A program made the position numbers and the translations under genes. Shown one piece after another: positions 1-15,671 of a stretch of 64,000 bases of DNA. The notes under the pieces are model-generated. The model did not search any database. It saw only the letters and a list, made by a program, of their open reading frames with translations, and was not told the DNA's origin. The stretch is from Phallusia mammillata (Eukaryota; Chordata; Ascidiacea; Phlebobranchia; Ascidiidae), in the NCBI GenBank assembly GCA_003260075.1, contig QLIY01000129.1, forward strand, positions 62,001-126,000, read 5' to 3'. Each line of letters begins with the position of its first letter. Within the stretch, counting starts at the first letter, position 1.

Positions 1-14
1 TTTTTCTTTTCCAG

Positions 15-116
15 AATATGTCAGCGTTGGAATCTTGCCTCTTGGTGCTCGGGACATACGCGTGCACGAAGCCAAGTCCACTGGTAACTTTTTGGCTTTG
101 AAAAACCCAAATAGCC
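15..116 (+). pseudogene. Truncated duplicate of the ADAMTS spacer exon
   Basis: This stretch repeats the acceptor and first two thirds of the real exon at 131-267, with a few base differences. It stops at a run of 11 C (115-125), after which the full exon copy starts again. No donor site follows. It is most likely the other allele left in by the assembly. Confidence 0.75.
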
Positions 117-130
117 CCCCCCCCCTCCAG

Positions 131-3100
131 AATATGTCAGCGTTGGAATCTTGCCTCTTGGTGCTCGGGACATTCGTGTGCATGAAGCCAAGTCCACTGG
201 TAACTTTCTGGCCTTGAAAAACCCAAACAGTGATGAGTATTATCTCAATGGAAGGTATAGAATACAGGTGGGTACGAATTGTCTCAGGATGACTCAATGG
301 CTAAGAGGTTCTGAATGCTTTAGATTTGTCAATTGAGTCTTGGTTCAACCCGCAATTGCTCACCAAATTACTAAAGCGACGCCAACTCAACTGTGTACAG
401 TCAGTTTCAACCCACAATTTTAGGAATGCAAATCCCCCGCCAAACTAAACACACGTCAGTCTGGCTTAACCCAAGAAAGATTTGTTAGCATTTAAAGGCT
501 TACATTTTTGTGTGTTATTATAAGCAAACAGCTTAAACCTAATCGGTATTTCGTGGAAGTTTGTTTCTTGGAATAAAGTATGTGGATTTGACAGATGTAA
601 ATAAACTCCGTTGATTGACATTTTTACCGCTCTACCTTTAAAAACATTTTGCTATAAGCTTCAGACTTGCCCTAAACCTTTAATAGTGCTCGGATTTGTG
701 TTATTGGTTTTTTCCCAACAAACATTATTTAACTTTTAAAAATAAACAAAGCATTTTTTCTTGGTGCGTTTTCAGATGAACCTTCTGCGTTATGCCACTT
801 TTCATTCCACTTCAATTATCAATATAAGAATCCACTTTAGAAAAGTTTCAATTCTAAACAGTGTTAGGTGACGTTAAGAGCATATATATTCAATATGCAG
901 TTCGACAGAGATAGGCTTAGGAACTATGTTTAACATGAAAATCTCAACACAACCCAAATGGTTTGACCTGTTAGCATTTTTACATAATTATTTTTAATTA
1001 TCGGTATTTAGCGAAATTTGCCTGAGGTATTGTTATTTTAGTACATTTTTTTCTTTTTTTAATCTTATGTTATCATTAAATTTGAAATCTCTTGTCCTTA
1101 CAGTGGGACACCAAGTTTAAGCTGGCTGGAACATATTTTACATACGAGAGGGTTAATATGACGTTGGACAACATTACTGCTACTGGGCCGATCACCATGG
1201 ACATAGAAATCATGGTATGAGCAAAGAAATTATGTTTCTCGAACTTTTTTGTCTCGAATTCTCGAGCAAATTTCTAAGTCGGGCCGGGCTTTTCGTTCGG
1301 GTTCGGGCTTTGGTTTTTGTAACAAACAGGCTTTATTCGGGCCTAACTTCACGTACTGTGTCCGTAATTTTTTAAAATGTAAATTACCGAGCTAAGTAGC
1401 TGGTTGTTGTATAGAACCTAATGCCTAACAGCCCTAAAACGTCTTGTTTGAGCCACCCCCCCCCCATCAAACTTTCGGGCCTAAACGGGCTGCTCCAAGA
1501 CGATTCGGGTTCGGGCCACTGACAACTTTGGTCCCGAGATTGTCAATATACATGTACATCTAGAACCCAACACTCTTTTCAAAAATCGAGTCTTTTCCAG
1601 TACTAAATCGAGTGGAGTCGAAGTTTTAAGGCTATGACTTAAACTCAATTTGAGACCTACTTAAAACACAAGGTCATTGTCACTCAAAAAAGGTCATGAA
1701 CCCCCCCCCCAATTCTCGAGCAAATTTCTAAGTCGGGCCGGGCTTTTCGTTCGGGTTCAGGCTTTGGTTTTTGTAACAAACGGGCTTTATTCGGGCCTAA
1801 CTTCACGTTCTGTTGCCGTATTTTTTTAAATGTAAATTACCGAGCTAAATAGCTGGTTGTTGTATAGAACCTAATGCCCAACAGCCTTAAAACGTCTTGT
1901 TTAAGCCATTTTTTTACTATTGTCCATTGTGTATGTCTTCTTTATGATATACCTGTCAATTAAACTTTCGGACCTAAACAGGCTGTTCCAAGACGATTCG
2001 GGTTCGGGCCACTGACAACTATATATGTACATCCAGAACCCCACTCTATTTTCAAAAATCGAGTCTTTTGCAGTACTAAATCGAGTAGAGTCGAAGTTTT
2101 AAGGCTATGACTCTAACTCAATTTAAGACCTACTTAAAACACAAGGTCATTGTCACTCAAAAAGGTCATGAGATATCTGGTCCAATTGTTGCAAACTGTT
2201 GCAATTTTCAAGGTTCTTTTCGTGGAGGAAAACCCTGGCATAGAAATCACATACGTGATGCCGCACAATGTGAGTACAGTTTTCGATGTTGATGAACCCG
2301 TGTTCGAATGGATGTCGCAGAAGTGGAGTTCGTGTTCAAGATCATGCGGAAAAGGTATATAGGAAAATAGTTTGTTATATCTTCATTCTTTCAAGACGTT
2401 ACATTTATAGTTATAATGTGGCCTTTTTAAATATGGGCAAAAGTTTTTAGCGTTTGGCATATAACCATTTTATCAAGTAAGAGATATTTGGTAACATAAA
2501 GTGTATCGTCTACTTTGAGAGTTAGGCGTTTTCATCACGTCGGGGTCACCAAATGTTGCGTCCGTTTACTTTAACGCCTGCAAAGCCACGTTTCATTAAG
2601 AAACACTTTCATAAGTCACTAGACATAATGCAACAAAGGGCTCTACAGAAGTCTAGAACCTTATTTTGTAAAAACAATGCAATTTGTAATGTGGTTACAG
2701 GTGTCCAAATGTCGGTTGCAATCTGTGTTGAAAAGAAGGCAGGGATCGTGGAGGAAGACTTTTGTGATCCTACGAAACGTCCGGATGACCGTAGGAGGAC
2801 TTGCCATCACCAGCCCTGCCCTGCGGAGTAAGTTCTCATTAATCTTAGAATCTGTGAAAATTGTAAACAATTGCCTGAAAACCGAACATAATTGTTATGG
2901 AAAACTTATTTTTTAATCTATCCATATTTAGTTACTTAAGCGTAGGCGATCTTTTTATTGAAATTGAAACCTTGATTGAGCATGTTTAATTTTAGCATCT
3001 CAGACAGTTTTGATCAAAAACATAACATGAAGTCCGTATATAGTGTTCCCAAGAGTTTTTTTTTCAGCCCTTGGTTGGCGATCCAAAGGTGGATTATCGA

Positions 3101-6100
3101 TTGATTTAGTCGATCATTGATAACATTAGTTCACAAGGCCTTTCAGTACTCATAGTTTATTGCATATACTGGCTGGGCGTTTTTGGAGCTCTCAGACGAA
3201 CTGTGTGACATTGCAACACGTCAGATTTTTTGTTAAATATTATGTTAAAAATTTGGGTCACCACAGCTTGACTATTTTGCTGAAAAATTGGGTCTTCGTC
3301 AAAAAGGTTGAGAAGCAGTGATAAAAGGTTATTTGGAAATTTTGCTTTTCTAAGTGTACAGAAAAAACAATTTATATGGTCGAGAGGAGGCTTGTAACTA
3401 ACTTACATTTTAAACAACATCTCTACATTGTTAGTTAGATATCCAAGGCGTGCGATAGTTGTATTCAAATCTGGCATTTCTAAAACAACTGCAAAACAAT
3501 TTCAGGTGGCAGAAAGGGCCTTGGCAACCTTGTTCAGTCACGTGCGGAAAAGGAATCGGACGTCAAAGGAGGAGTATTAACTGCATCCGTAGTCTGGATG
3601 CCACGGAGCAGGTCTTCTTGAGGAGCAGATCGTGTTCGAAACTTCCCAAACCGGATCATGTCCGTCCCTGTCCAGCACCCACAAGTACACCTTGTCCGAC
3701 CTGGAGAGCTGAACAATGGAGCAATGTAAATTACATAGTTTTGTTTTAGTTAGTCACAAATGTAGATTGGATGTTTTTTAAGCAAATTTTGCCTCCATTT
3801 TTTTAAGGTTTAAACAACGTCAAATGGGTTAGACCAGGGGTCGGCAACCGTTTTTGCAGTGTTTCATACCGGAACGAAATAAATAATTTTGGGCTCAAAT
3901 ACCGGAACGAAATACTGAAACAAAAAATATTTAAAATACCGGAATGGAACACCGTTATTTTTTGTTTTGGTTCTGGAAATTTAACATAAAAAAATGCTGA
4001 AAGTTTCGCGCCGTTATGCTATGATAAAAATTAAAGCCCCCCCCCCCTATTTCGTTCTGGACATTTGACATGATACGATTGCTGAAAATTTCGCGGCGTT
4101 ATGCTATAATAAAAATTAAAGCTTCTACAATTTACATCCGTTTGACCTTTATTAACAAATGTTATGTGACGTAACAACTACCGATAACGAATCTTGTGTG
4201 TTGCAACTTTCTTTCCTTTTTCGCTTAATAGTTGTAAAGGCCACAAATAAATGTTTTTTTGTTAAGACCGAAATACCGAAAAATACCGTTATAATATTAT
4301 TTCGGTCAGACCGGAACGAAATGAAAATATCGGTCCAGAACGAAATAAATAATTTGCTCAGAACAAATAACGTTATTTCGTTTCGTTCTGGTATGAAACA
4401 CTGCAGTAAACCTCAGTTAAACCGCATTCAGTTAATCCGGATCTTCGCCTAATTCGTAGAAAACTCGAGGTGCAAATGATTTGTAATCTGATAGGGCTTT
4501 AACTTATCGACATAGGTAATTCGGATCTTCGCACCCCCCCCCCCTCCACCGGACCTACTTCTAGAAAAACAGCATTTCACTATGGAACAGAGATGTTCTA
4601 ATATTTGAAATGATAATCTGCGCTGCTATAGTCTAATAAAAAGTGCCACGTAAATTAACACGATATTGCGGCCGTTTGTGTAAAAACCTAATGAACCAAG
4701 ATTGCTTCCAGGGTAATCTTCACTTTTGTTCACGCAGTGCTCAACGGAATGCGGTGAGGGCACGCGCAATCGCACTGTCAACTGCGTGACGTACTACTAC
4801 AATGACGTCATCGTGATGAAAGGCGGTGACGTGGCGATTTTGGAGGACGAGGTTCTCGACGAACTGGAAAGCGAGGTCGGACCCGGATCACGTGATGTGC
4901 TGCTCGCTGGCGACATCGCGCGGCTGACCATGAACACGATCACTGTGACGAGGCGAAGAAGACGGAGAAAAAACAAGGATAGAAAACAATTCTTCGACAG
5001 TTTGTCGTTCGAGATTGTGAACGACGACCAGTGTGAACCAGAGGAGAAGCCGATAACGGTGAAGGATTGCGAGAAGAGGATTTGTACGACGAGGTGAGTT
5101 GAATATATGACTGTATTGTTTTCTGGGGTGAACCAGTTGTCTGGCTACTGTCATGAAGAATTCTGCAAGCTAAATGGCTATAGGTTGAATTGTGACCAAA
5201 AATATTCCATGTCTCTTCAGTTAAAATGTTTTTTATCAGATTAGCAATGTATCCCAAAACTCATTGATCGCTAAACTCATTTGCTAACCCGTGAATTGTT
5301 TCAATTACCCAATTAAGACTAACTGCATAAATCAACCAAAAATAAATATTGTTGCTTGGAAAAAGTAAAATATAATAACGTGAGGGCCGGGCGAGTTACG
5401 TTCAACTCATTTCGTATTCAACCAAATAGGTTTTGTGTTATAACTAATGCACATTTTACCTATACAATGTCTTGTTTTCATAATATGCTAAAATTGTTCA
5501 CATCGTAGGTTACAAGAGTGAAACTTTTTTGTCCTGTGAACTATCGGAGATAATCAAATATTTTTCAGTTCTCCAACAGTGTCTCCCGATCCGCTCCTTG
5601 ATGTTCCATCAGTACAAGATCCTCTTCTCCACATCCGAAGCAACATCATTCCTCATCACGACGAGATCGACCGCTCCGACCTCCAAGGATCAGGAGCCCA
5701 ACCTCAAAGCAAAAATCTCTTCCTCATCAGTAATCTTTCTCGGTCGAACACCTCAAATGAACTTCTGGACATCAACACAAACTCCAACTCTGAAGAAGAC
5801 TCGGAAAACAGGATTAGGATGATCGGAAATGAGACCGTGGACATCCACCAAGCTCCAAAGAATCTTTCCAGCGGATTAAAAACGACTTCTTCGGTCGTCG
5901 TGACAGCCACCACAACAACGACCACGGAATACATTCCGGTGACGCCGAAGCCAATATGGTTGACTGGGTATTGGGGACACGTAAGTAATTTCTACTCCTT
6001 TTTATGCTGGAATCTTTAAGTGCAGTTTGCTGCTACAGATGTGACCAGTTAATAGGAAGCCGGTTAGAGGAGAAATCCGGTTAATCGGGACAAGAAACTT

Positions 6101-9100
6101 GGCAAAATTGAATCCCGATTAACTGGTTTCGTGTTTTGTTTTAAAGTTGCGATGTATTTTGACAAAATATACTTTAAAATTACGCGTATAAGCTTCCAAA
6201 AACGTTTTTAATCGGGGGTAACTTTAACGTGCCTTGGAGAAATAAGCTTTTATACTTACATATTTTGAGATTGAAAATGATCAACCTGGTGCAATACATA
6301 TTCTTACAGTGTCACGCATACTCGCTGGCTACACGCTGTTAACAAGTTACGAACAAGGAATCTTTCCATGTTTTTTTTCTGACGGTTTGCAAAAGTTTTG
6401 TGGGATAACGTGTCAAGATATTTAAATGTAAATTTAATTACGGAGAAAAAGCTTAAAAAGCTATGTCTATGGTTCAAGCAACTTAATCCCTTATTGTTGT
6501 TTTACTTCTACGTGTTTTTTTTTTGAAAAAATTGGTTCATTTGTATTGACAGTGTTCCACCAGTTGTGGCATGGGTGCTCGTATAAGAAATGTGGAATGT
6601 AGCAGTGAAGTGGGAGGATGCGACAACAGCACTAAACCACCACCTGTGCAGAGGTGCATCTTGAAACCTTGCGCTGTGTGGATGCACGGAGAATGGACAA
6701 AAGTAACAATTAAACTCCTGATAATAACTATAGAGCTCTTCTGGCAAATGTATTTTTATTCCGACGTTTCGACGTCATACCGCACAGGTCACCTTCATCA
6801 GGATAAATAACACCGGATGCGACGTCGGAATAAAAATACATTTGCCAGCAGAAGAGCTCTATAAACTTGATATTATGCTTGGCAGCAACTGTTATTTCCT
6901 GATAATAAGTTGCATCAGATTGCACGTCCATAGAAAACATTTACATTGAGGGAAAAAAAATTAAAATGGTCTTCGCAAAACTGATTTAAACTCTTTTCCA
7001 ATAAATATCAGGACGCCAAGCCGTTTGTAAGCTTGGTAAACTACAATATGCTTGGTAGCCGGCTGATTCGGTATGGCGCCTTCAATAGACCTGGCGTACT
7101 ATGATTTAATATATGAGTGTGGCATGATGGCTGGTCTGCATAGATGTTCCAGGGCTGATCCCAGTATCAAATTTATGTTTACTTTTTTAACACTTTTCTT
7201 TTTCTTTCTGACAGTTCCCATGATCTAATTAGAACTTAGTCAGAGCCCCCCCCCCTTAATATATGAGTGTGGCATGATGGCTGGTCTGCATAGATGTTCC
7301 AGGACTGATCCCAGTATCAAATTTATGTTTACTTTTTTAACACTTTTCTTTCTGACAGTTCCCATGATCTAATTAGAACTTAAAAGTCAGATAGTAATTA
7401 AGAACGTATATATTACGACAGAAAATATAAAACTGTTGTTTTAGTCGCTATGCTCAAAACTTCTACACTCAAGTCAGCGCACCACAAAATTAGCCCACTT
7501 CGATACTTATAAGCAAAGCTTAAAAGTGTTTTAATTTGTGAAATATTTCGTTTGAAATTGCTTCTGTCTTTTCAGTGTTCAAAGTTATGCGGTCGGGGGA
7601 TAAAGTACAAAAAAGTTCAATGTCGTAATGCCCGAACAAAACAAATCATCCGACCGTACCACTGCAAAACTGTACCGCGTCCACGTCAGGTCAACGCGAC
7701 GTGCAACATGAAACGCTGCTTGCCCTGGAAGACATCGAGATGGAGTAGAGTAAGTACATGAATACAATCGCGTTGATAATGATTATATTACGTATTTTCT
7801 GCCTAATCTAAAGTATAGACAACTGTATAAAATCGATATACAAAATTAACATTTTGCAGCGTATAACTTGTGGAAGTTCCATAAAGTGACAAGTTCACGC
7901 CGCGAAAACTTGTTGCTGCTAAACTAACAGTAAACGTCAAAACATGAAAAATATTTGGCTCATTGAATAAAAAATGAACTAAGATAACTATAGGAAGAAA
8001 ATATGGCTGAACCAAAATTAATTGTTCCATCTATCGTTTTAAAACACAACAAACCAACAAAGATGCAATACAACACATAACCGTTTTTTCACTTTTTGGT
8101 GAATATTTATTTATTTTTCCTTGACATCAAACTTAATGTCAAGTTCGTGGTCAAAAACATTTTGCCCGAAAAAAATTCAAATATTTATTGTTAAATTTCT
8201 GGCTTTTATGCGATTCTTGAACATGTGTTTGCAGTGTAATGTAACGTGTGGATCGGGAACCCAGCGGCGGCGGATTGCCTGTTCCAAAGAGGGAATGTGC
8301 AACCCTATGCACAGACCACCTATTATGAAACCCTGCATGCCAAAGAAATGTGTGGAATGGAGGACCTCGAACTGGGAAAGGGTATAGTGGTTGTTTTTTG
8401 CTGCGTCACTACACGCTTTGCTACCTGCACTGTACACGCTTACTCAGCAGAATGGCGAACTGAAATTGTCGATCAGCCAGGGGAAAATTTGTCGTTATTT
8501 TTTTTATAATCCAAAAAATTGCTTTTGATTTAGGCCTGCTGCAATGTATGCAATGTTTTTGAAATGCACAAAAGCGCCCCCCAGGGTCTGTTTTTGACTT
8601 CAGGTCTTTTCAGTTCGTCATTTTCTTTCCCACTGCAAATTCGATTGTTGCTCGTTTGTATGAATGTTTCACAAGTGTTGTTTCGTTTGTGTGCACAAAA
8701 TTTTAATGAATCAGCATAAATCGTTTTTGTTGCATATTCTGTCGATTAATTTGATATTTCTGTTGCTTCTTGTCGAGTTCCGTCAAAAATATGCTCCATA
8801 TTTCAATTTTTGCTTTAAACGCACCCAGCAGAGGATTTTAGGTGACCTTCTGATCGGAAAAGCGATACCAAGATAACTAGCACCGGCGATTACTAACACA
8901 ATTGCAATTCCTGTAATAATGCAATAATTCAATGTTACGTCTTGAATGCAAAAATCAATAAAAACTGCTAAATGTGCATTAAAGCATGAATTACATGTTT
9001 AAACAGTTGAAATGAAGTTAATATTGTTTACCATTGAAATTATTCTCTATTCATTGAATGTCGAAATCAAATGACAACATATTTGTCGCTGAGCATTTTA

Positions 9101-10434
9101 AGCTTATTTTAATCAATTTTGTACAAATTTGTTGCTTGCTATTGTGAAAATTGCTTTCCTGCGTACCATGCTGCTGGTGGCAGGTTGCTTTGCATGTCAG
9201 TGACACCTGCCACACACATCACTTGCGTCACATGTTGCTGCCACTCACCACGTAATTCAATAAACTGGCGACTAATTGCATTTGTTGTGTCATATTTGTG
9301 TGTTACGTCACAATAATGTTTGTCACAAGTGATTTTGCATGAAGGTTTTTTTGCTTAATTGCAAGTTGCAACGTAGCCGATTAGTTTAGCTTTTTGTAAT
9401 TGGGCTGTTATCTGTAGCATTGGAATGGAGCTAATGACCCCCGTTAGACGCAATCTCTGTTTACGTGATAAGTACAATATTGTGGTGTTCTATAATATTT
9501 TCGGGGTAACTGTTGCCTATTAAAAAAATAATACTGCTGCCATAAAAATGTAAATTATCTAGTCTGACGTCCTCATTTATGAGACATGAAAATAGGCTAC
9601 ACATTTTTACCAATTTGAATGTCGGAAAAAAATGAACATATGCTACCAAAGTTTACCAATTGATTGTGTAAAACATTTTTCAATTTCTAGTGTTCGGTAA
9701 ACTGTGGCAGTGGTCTTCAGCACCGCACAGTCCAATGTGTTGAGAGAGATACTGGAAAAGCTAGCCACCAATGCAGCGTGAATGTGAAGCCGAACACGTC
9801 CAAGAAATGCAACCAGGGAATATGCAGGGTTACCGAGTTCGGTAAGAACAAAACTGAATCATTTCCACTTGAAATAGATACTTAAGATTTCTTTTACTTT
9901 GGCCAGTGTTTCTCAGCCACTTGGTCATGTGGCAGGTGGGTGTATGTACCCCAGCAAATATCTTAACATTCGAATTATAAATCGGTTTAGCGGCCCGAAA
10001 ATCAGGGTTGCCAACTGAAAAATTAGAATTATCGGTGTTGCCAAATCATTTGAAGTGGCCTGATTTTTGACTGGCCTGTAGGCACGTGCCTACTTTGCCT
10101 AATGGTTAATCCAGCACTGTGCATCATGGTTGCATTATCATCTTAGTCCTGTGGGTTTTAAGGTTGCCGTGGCGGTCGTTGTGATTTGTCAACCTGCAAA
10201 TGACTTATGCCCTTTGTCTGGTCTGGAGTGGACAAATGACAACTACACTTTACCGCCCATAAACAGTTATTTCTCTTTTCAGATTTTAGTTCCTGTCAGG
10301 GAGACAGGTTAAAAACCGGGTTCTGTCGTGTACTAAAGAGTTGGGGAAAATGTGTACAGCCTTCTTTGGCAATCCAGTGTTGCACAACATGCAAAACCTT
10401 TACCAGTGTACGAAGAAAAAACAAGATTGCTTAA
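131..10434 (+). CDS. ADAMTS7/12-like secreted metalloprotease, C-terminal half (5' end outside window)
   Basis: Twelve exons join in frame: 131-267, 1104-1214, 2213-2354, 2701-2827, 3506-3725, 4738-5093, 5569-5980, 6553-6702, 7576-7749, 8235-8381, 9691-9841, 10283-10434 (stop TAA). They give about 758 residues. Order: end of the ADAMTS spacer (LPLGARDIRVHEAKSTGNFL, then LAGTYFTYERVN); three thrombospondin type 1 repeats (WSSCSRSCGKG, WQPCSVTCGKG, CSTECGEG); a Ser/Thr-rich mucin-like linker ending in a Thr run; four more TSRs (CSTSCGMG, CSKLCGRG, CNVTCGSG, CSVNCGSG); and a PLAC domain (SSCQGDRLKTGFCR, then CCTTCKTF). Spacer, 3 TSRs, mucin linker, 4 TSRs and PLAC is the known layout of ADAMTS7 and ADAMTS12, extracellular zinc proteases of matrix proteins. 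The last four TSRs share a phase-0 intron just before their first Cys. The catalytic domain is not in the window, so a protease-less ADAMTSL protein cannot be excluded. TSR4 carries an unusual insertion. Confidence 0.9.
1257..2170 (+). repeat. Direct duplication of about 450 bp within an ADAMTS intron, joined by 10 C
   Basis: The unit at about 1257-1700 is repeated at about 1711-2170 with small differences. It is rich in the words cgggcc and ttcgggttcggg. The junction is a C run at 1701-1710. A second C run (1456-1465) inside unit 1 stands where unit 2 has about 50 bp of ordinary sequence. The next exon (2213) follows unit 2 directly. Confidence 0.75.
3840..4420. repeat. Degenerate accggaacgaaat repeat tract in an ADAMTS intron
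   Basis: Words such as accggaacgaaata recur on both sides of the tract, in partly inverted order (cgttatttcgtttcgttctggtat at the far end). The tract starts at ttgcagtgtttcatacc and ends at ggtatgaaacactgcag, an inverted pair of about 17 bp that looks like terminal inverted repeats. A local duplication around 11 C (4037-4047) lies inside. It is probably a non-autonomous DNA transposon. Confidence 0.55.
6728..6897. mobile_element. MITE-like element with inverted repeats and an 11-bp target duplication
   Basis: The element lies in an ADAMTS intron. The left arm contains agagctcttctggcaaatg followed by tatttttattccgacgt, and the right arm is its near-perfect inverse (acgtcggaataaaaata, then catttgccagcagaagagct). 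About 50 bp lie between the arms. The 11-mer cctgataataa flanks it on both sides (6717-6727 and 6898-6908), as expected for a target-site duplication. No coding capacity is visible. Related pieces lie at 21565-21660 and 52143-52225. Confidence 0.7.
7019..7390 (+). mobile_element. SINE body fragments, second part duplicated around a C run
   Basis: The sequence gccggctgattcggtatggc, then gtactatgatttaatatatg, ggctggtctgcat and ggctgatcccagtat, is the plus-strand body of a family seen also at 20281-20410, 43440-43535, 47196-47275 and, with a tRNA-like head, on the minus strand at 27340-27605. The part 7108-7245 is repeated at about 7256-7390 after 10 C. Confidence 0.6.
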
Positions 10435-12224
10435 AAACATAGGCTCAAGAAATGGCTTTTACAAAGCCTTTGCGATTTTTATGTGTGCACTAAAAGTGAC
10501 ACATAAGTTCAAACATGCAGCAACTGTAGGCTAGGACATCAATTGCAGAAGTAGATGTGGTAACATGCCTATTGTTGTGTAAATGGCCTACAATCCTTTT
10601 TGCGTAACTTTTATGGTTGTTGCGGTTAAAAATCTAAATTGTATTTCAACAAACGTCACGAAGTGTTATTTACTTACATGTTCCGCTTCAATGAGTTTCG
10701 CTGTTGTTGATTGTTCAGCGGCAACTAAAAGACGTTTTTAGAAACCATTTCAACACCACTGTTTTGTATTGGGCATATGCTTCAAATAACAAACAGTCTA
10801 CTAGTGTTCTGGAAATACTACGAAGATAGGCCAACATAACATTGTAATTGTTAGGAAAATGACTTTAAATCCTGGCTCTTAAATCCACCCGCCCCCCTAA
10901 AAGCTGTCAATGGGCACTAATTTTAGAAATTTAAAAATTCAAGAATTTTAGTTTGTTCATTCCTCAACGGCTTACGAAAACTAAATATGCCACCAAGTTT
11001 TTTATACCACAGTACTTTCGAAAAACTATAGTAGTTGGTCACTTATACGAAATAGTCTTTACGTGTGGCGTTTTACTTTTGTTTCACACCGATTACAGAA
11101 CAAACATTTATTACGCCGCGATAGATTATTTGGTAACAATCATAACATTCCGAAAAAGTTCACTTGTAAGCAAATTTACGTTTTTTGTGTTTGCTTTGGC
11201 AAAGTTTTCTTACTTACGGTACAATCGATTCTGACTGCTTCATTAGATTGGCGTTGTTCTCCAGTGACGTCATGGTTGGTTTGTGACGTCACACTGGAAA
11301 CTGTTTGTTGAAGAACGTTTAATAATCCATTATGTCACAATTTTTAAGTTTGTAATCTCTGTGCGACCATATTTGAACAACAATTTATGGATCCATCTTA
11401 TTTAACAAATCTATCAAGGAGTTGAAATTTTAACCGTTTTCGACTGTAACTGTACTACTTGATTATTTCGTACTGTTTTGTTTTGTCATAGAAATCGTGC
11501 CATCATATCAGCATATCTAGTGAATTTTTTCGTCTACAGCATATATGGTGTTGTAAATAGTTGTGTATATGAACGTGTGTTACCATACCAATGTACGTTC
11601 GCCTTTTGTGTTTAATGCATTATTTAAGTTCGAAGTTTCATTAAACCGTTTGAAACAGACGCTGAACTTGTTTAAATTGGTTTTCGAAGCAAAGACAAAC
11701 CATTGCCTAAGATTCCTTCTTAGGACAATATCGTGCAGACTTGGACAATATGTAACCATGTTTATATTATTGCAAATACTCTGTCTGAAAACATGAAAAC
11801 AAGCAAAATGTACTCTGCACCAATAGCCTGATTGATCAAAAGACCATTTTACACAACATAACATAGAAAGGGCAATGAGTGATTTTTTTGTCCACAAAAG
11901 CAAGACTATGTATGCGTGCTGTGCTAAAATTGGAAATTAAATTGACTCCCGTACTTGTATGATATATTCAGTTATTTAAGTCATGTTGCTACAATTGAAA
12001 CCACAAAGGGAAAATAAATGGAAACCCAATTATGATTACCAATAAGTCACAAAAACAGATACTTCGAATAAAGCAAATCTTAAGGCCTAAAACAGGTATT
12101 ACACATGAAATGGCTTATCTATGTAAAGAACAATGGGCCAAAACGCTTAAAATTTATGCAGTGAAACAGCATTACTAGAATAAGGACACAGTAATTGAAG
12201 ATACAGCAGTAGTTTTCCTAGCTT
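10435..12224. other. Tail-to-tail interval between the ADAMTS-like gene and PGGT1B
   Basis: No exon is recognised here. The interval must hold the 3' UTRs of both converging genes. It contains two close TGACGTCA palindromes (11265-11272 and 11284-11291). The short open frames lack conserved motifs or splice sites consistent with either neighbour. Confidence 0.6.

Positions 12225-15671
<3,447 letters not shown>

Noticed and set aside
4159-4452. 97-codon open frame in an ADAMTS intron
   Set aside because: It lies in the accggaacgaaat repeat tract; its codons reflect the repeat and not a protein.
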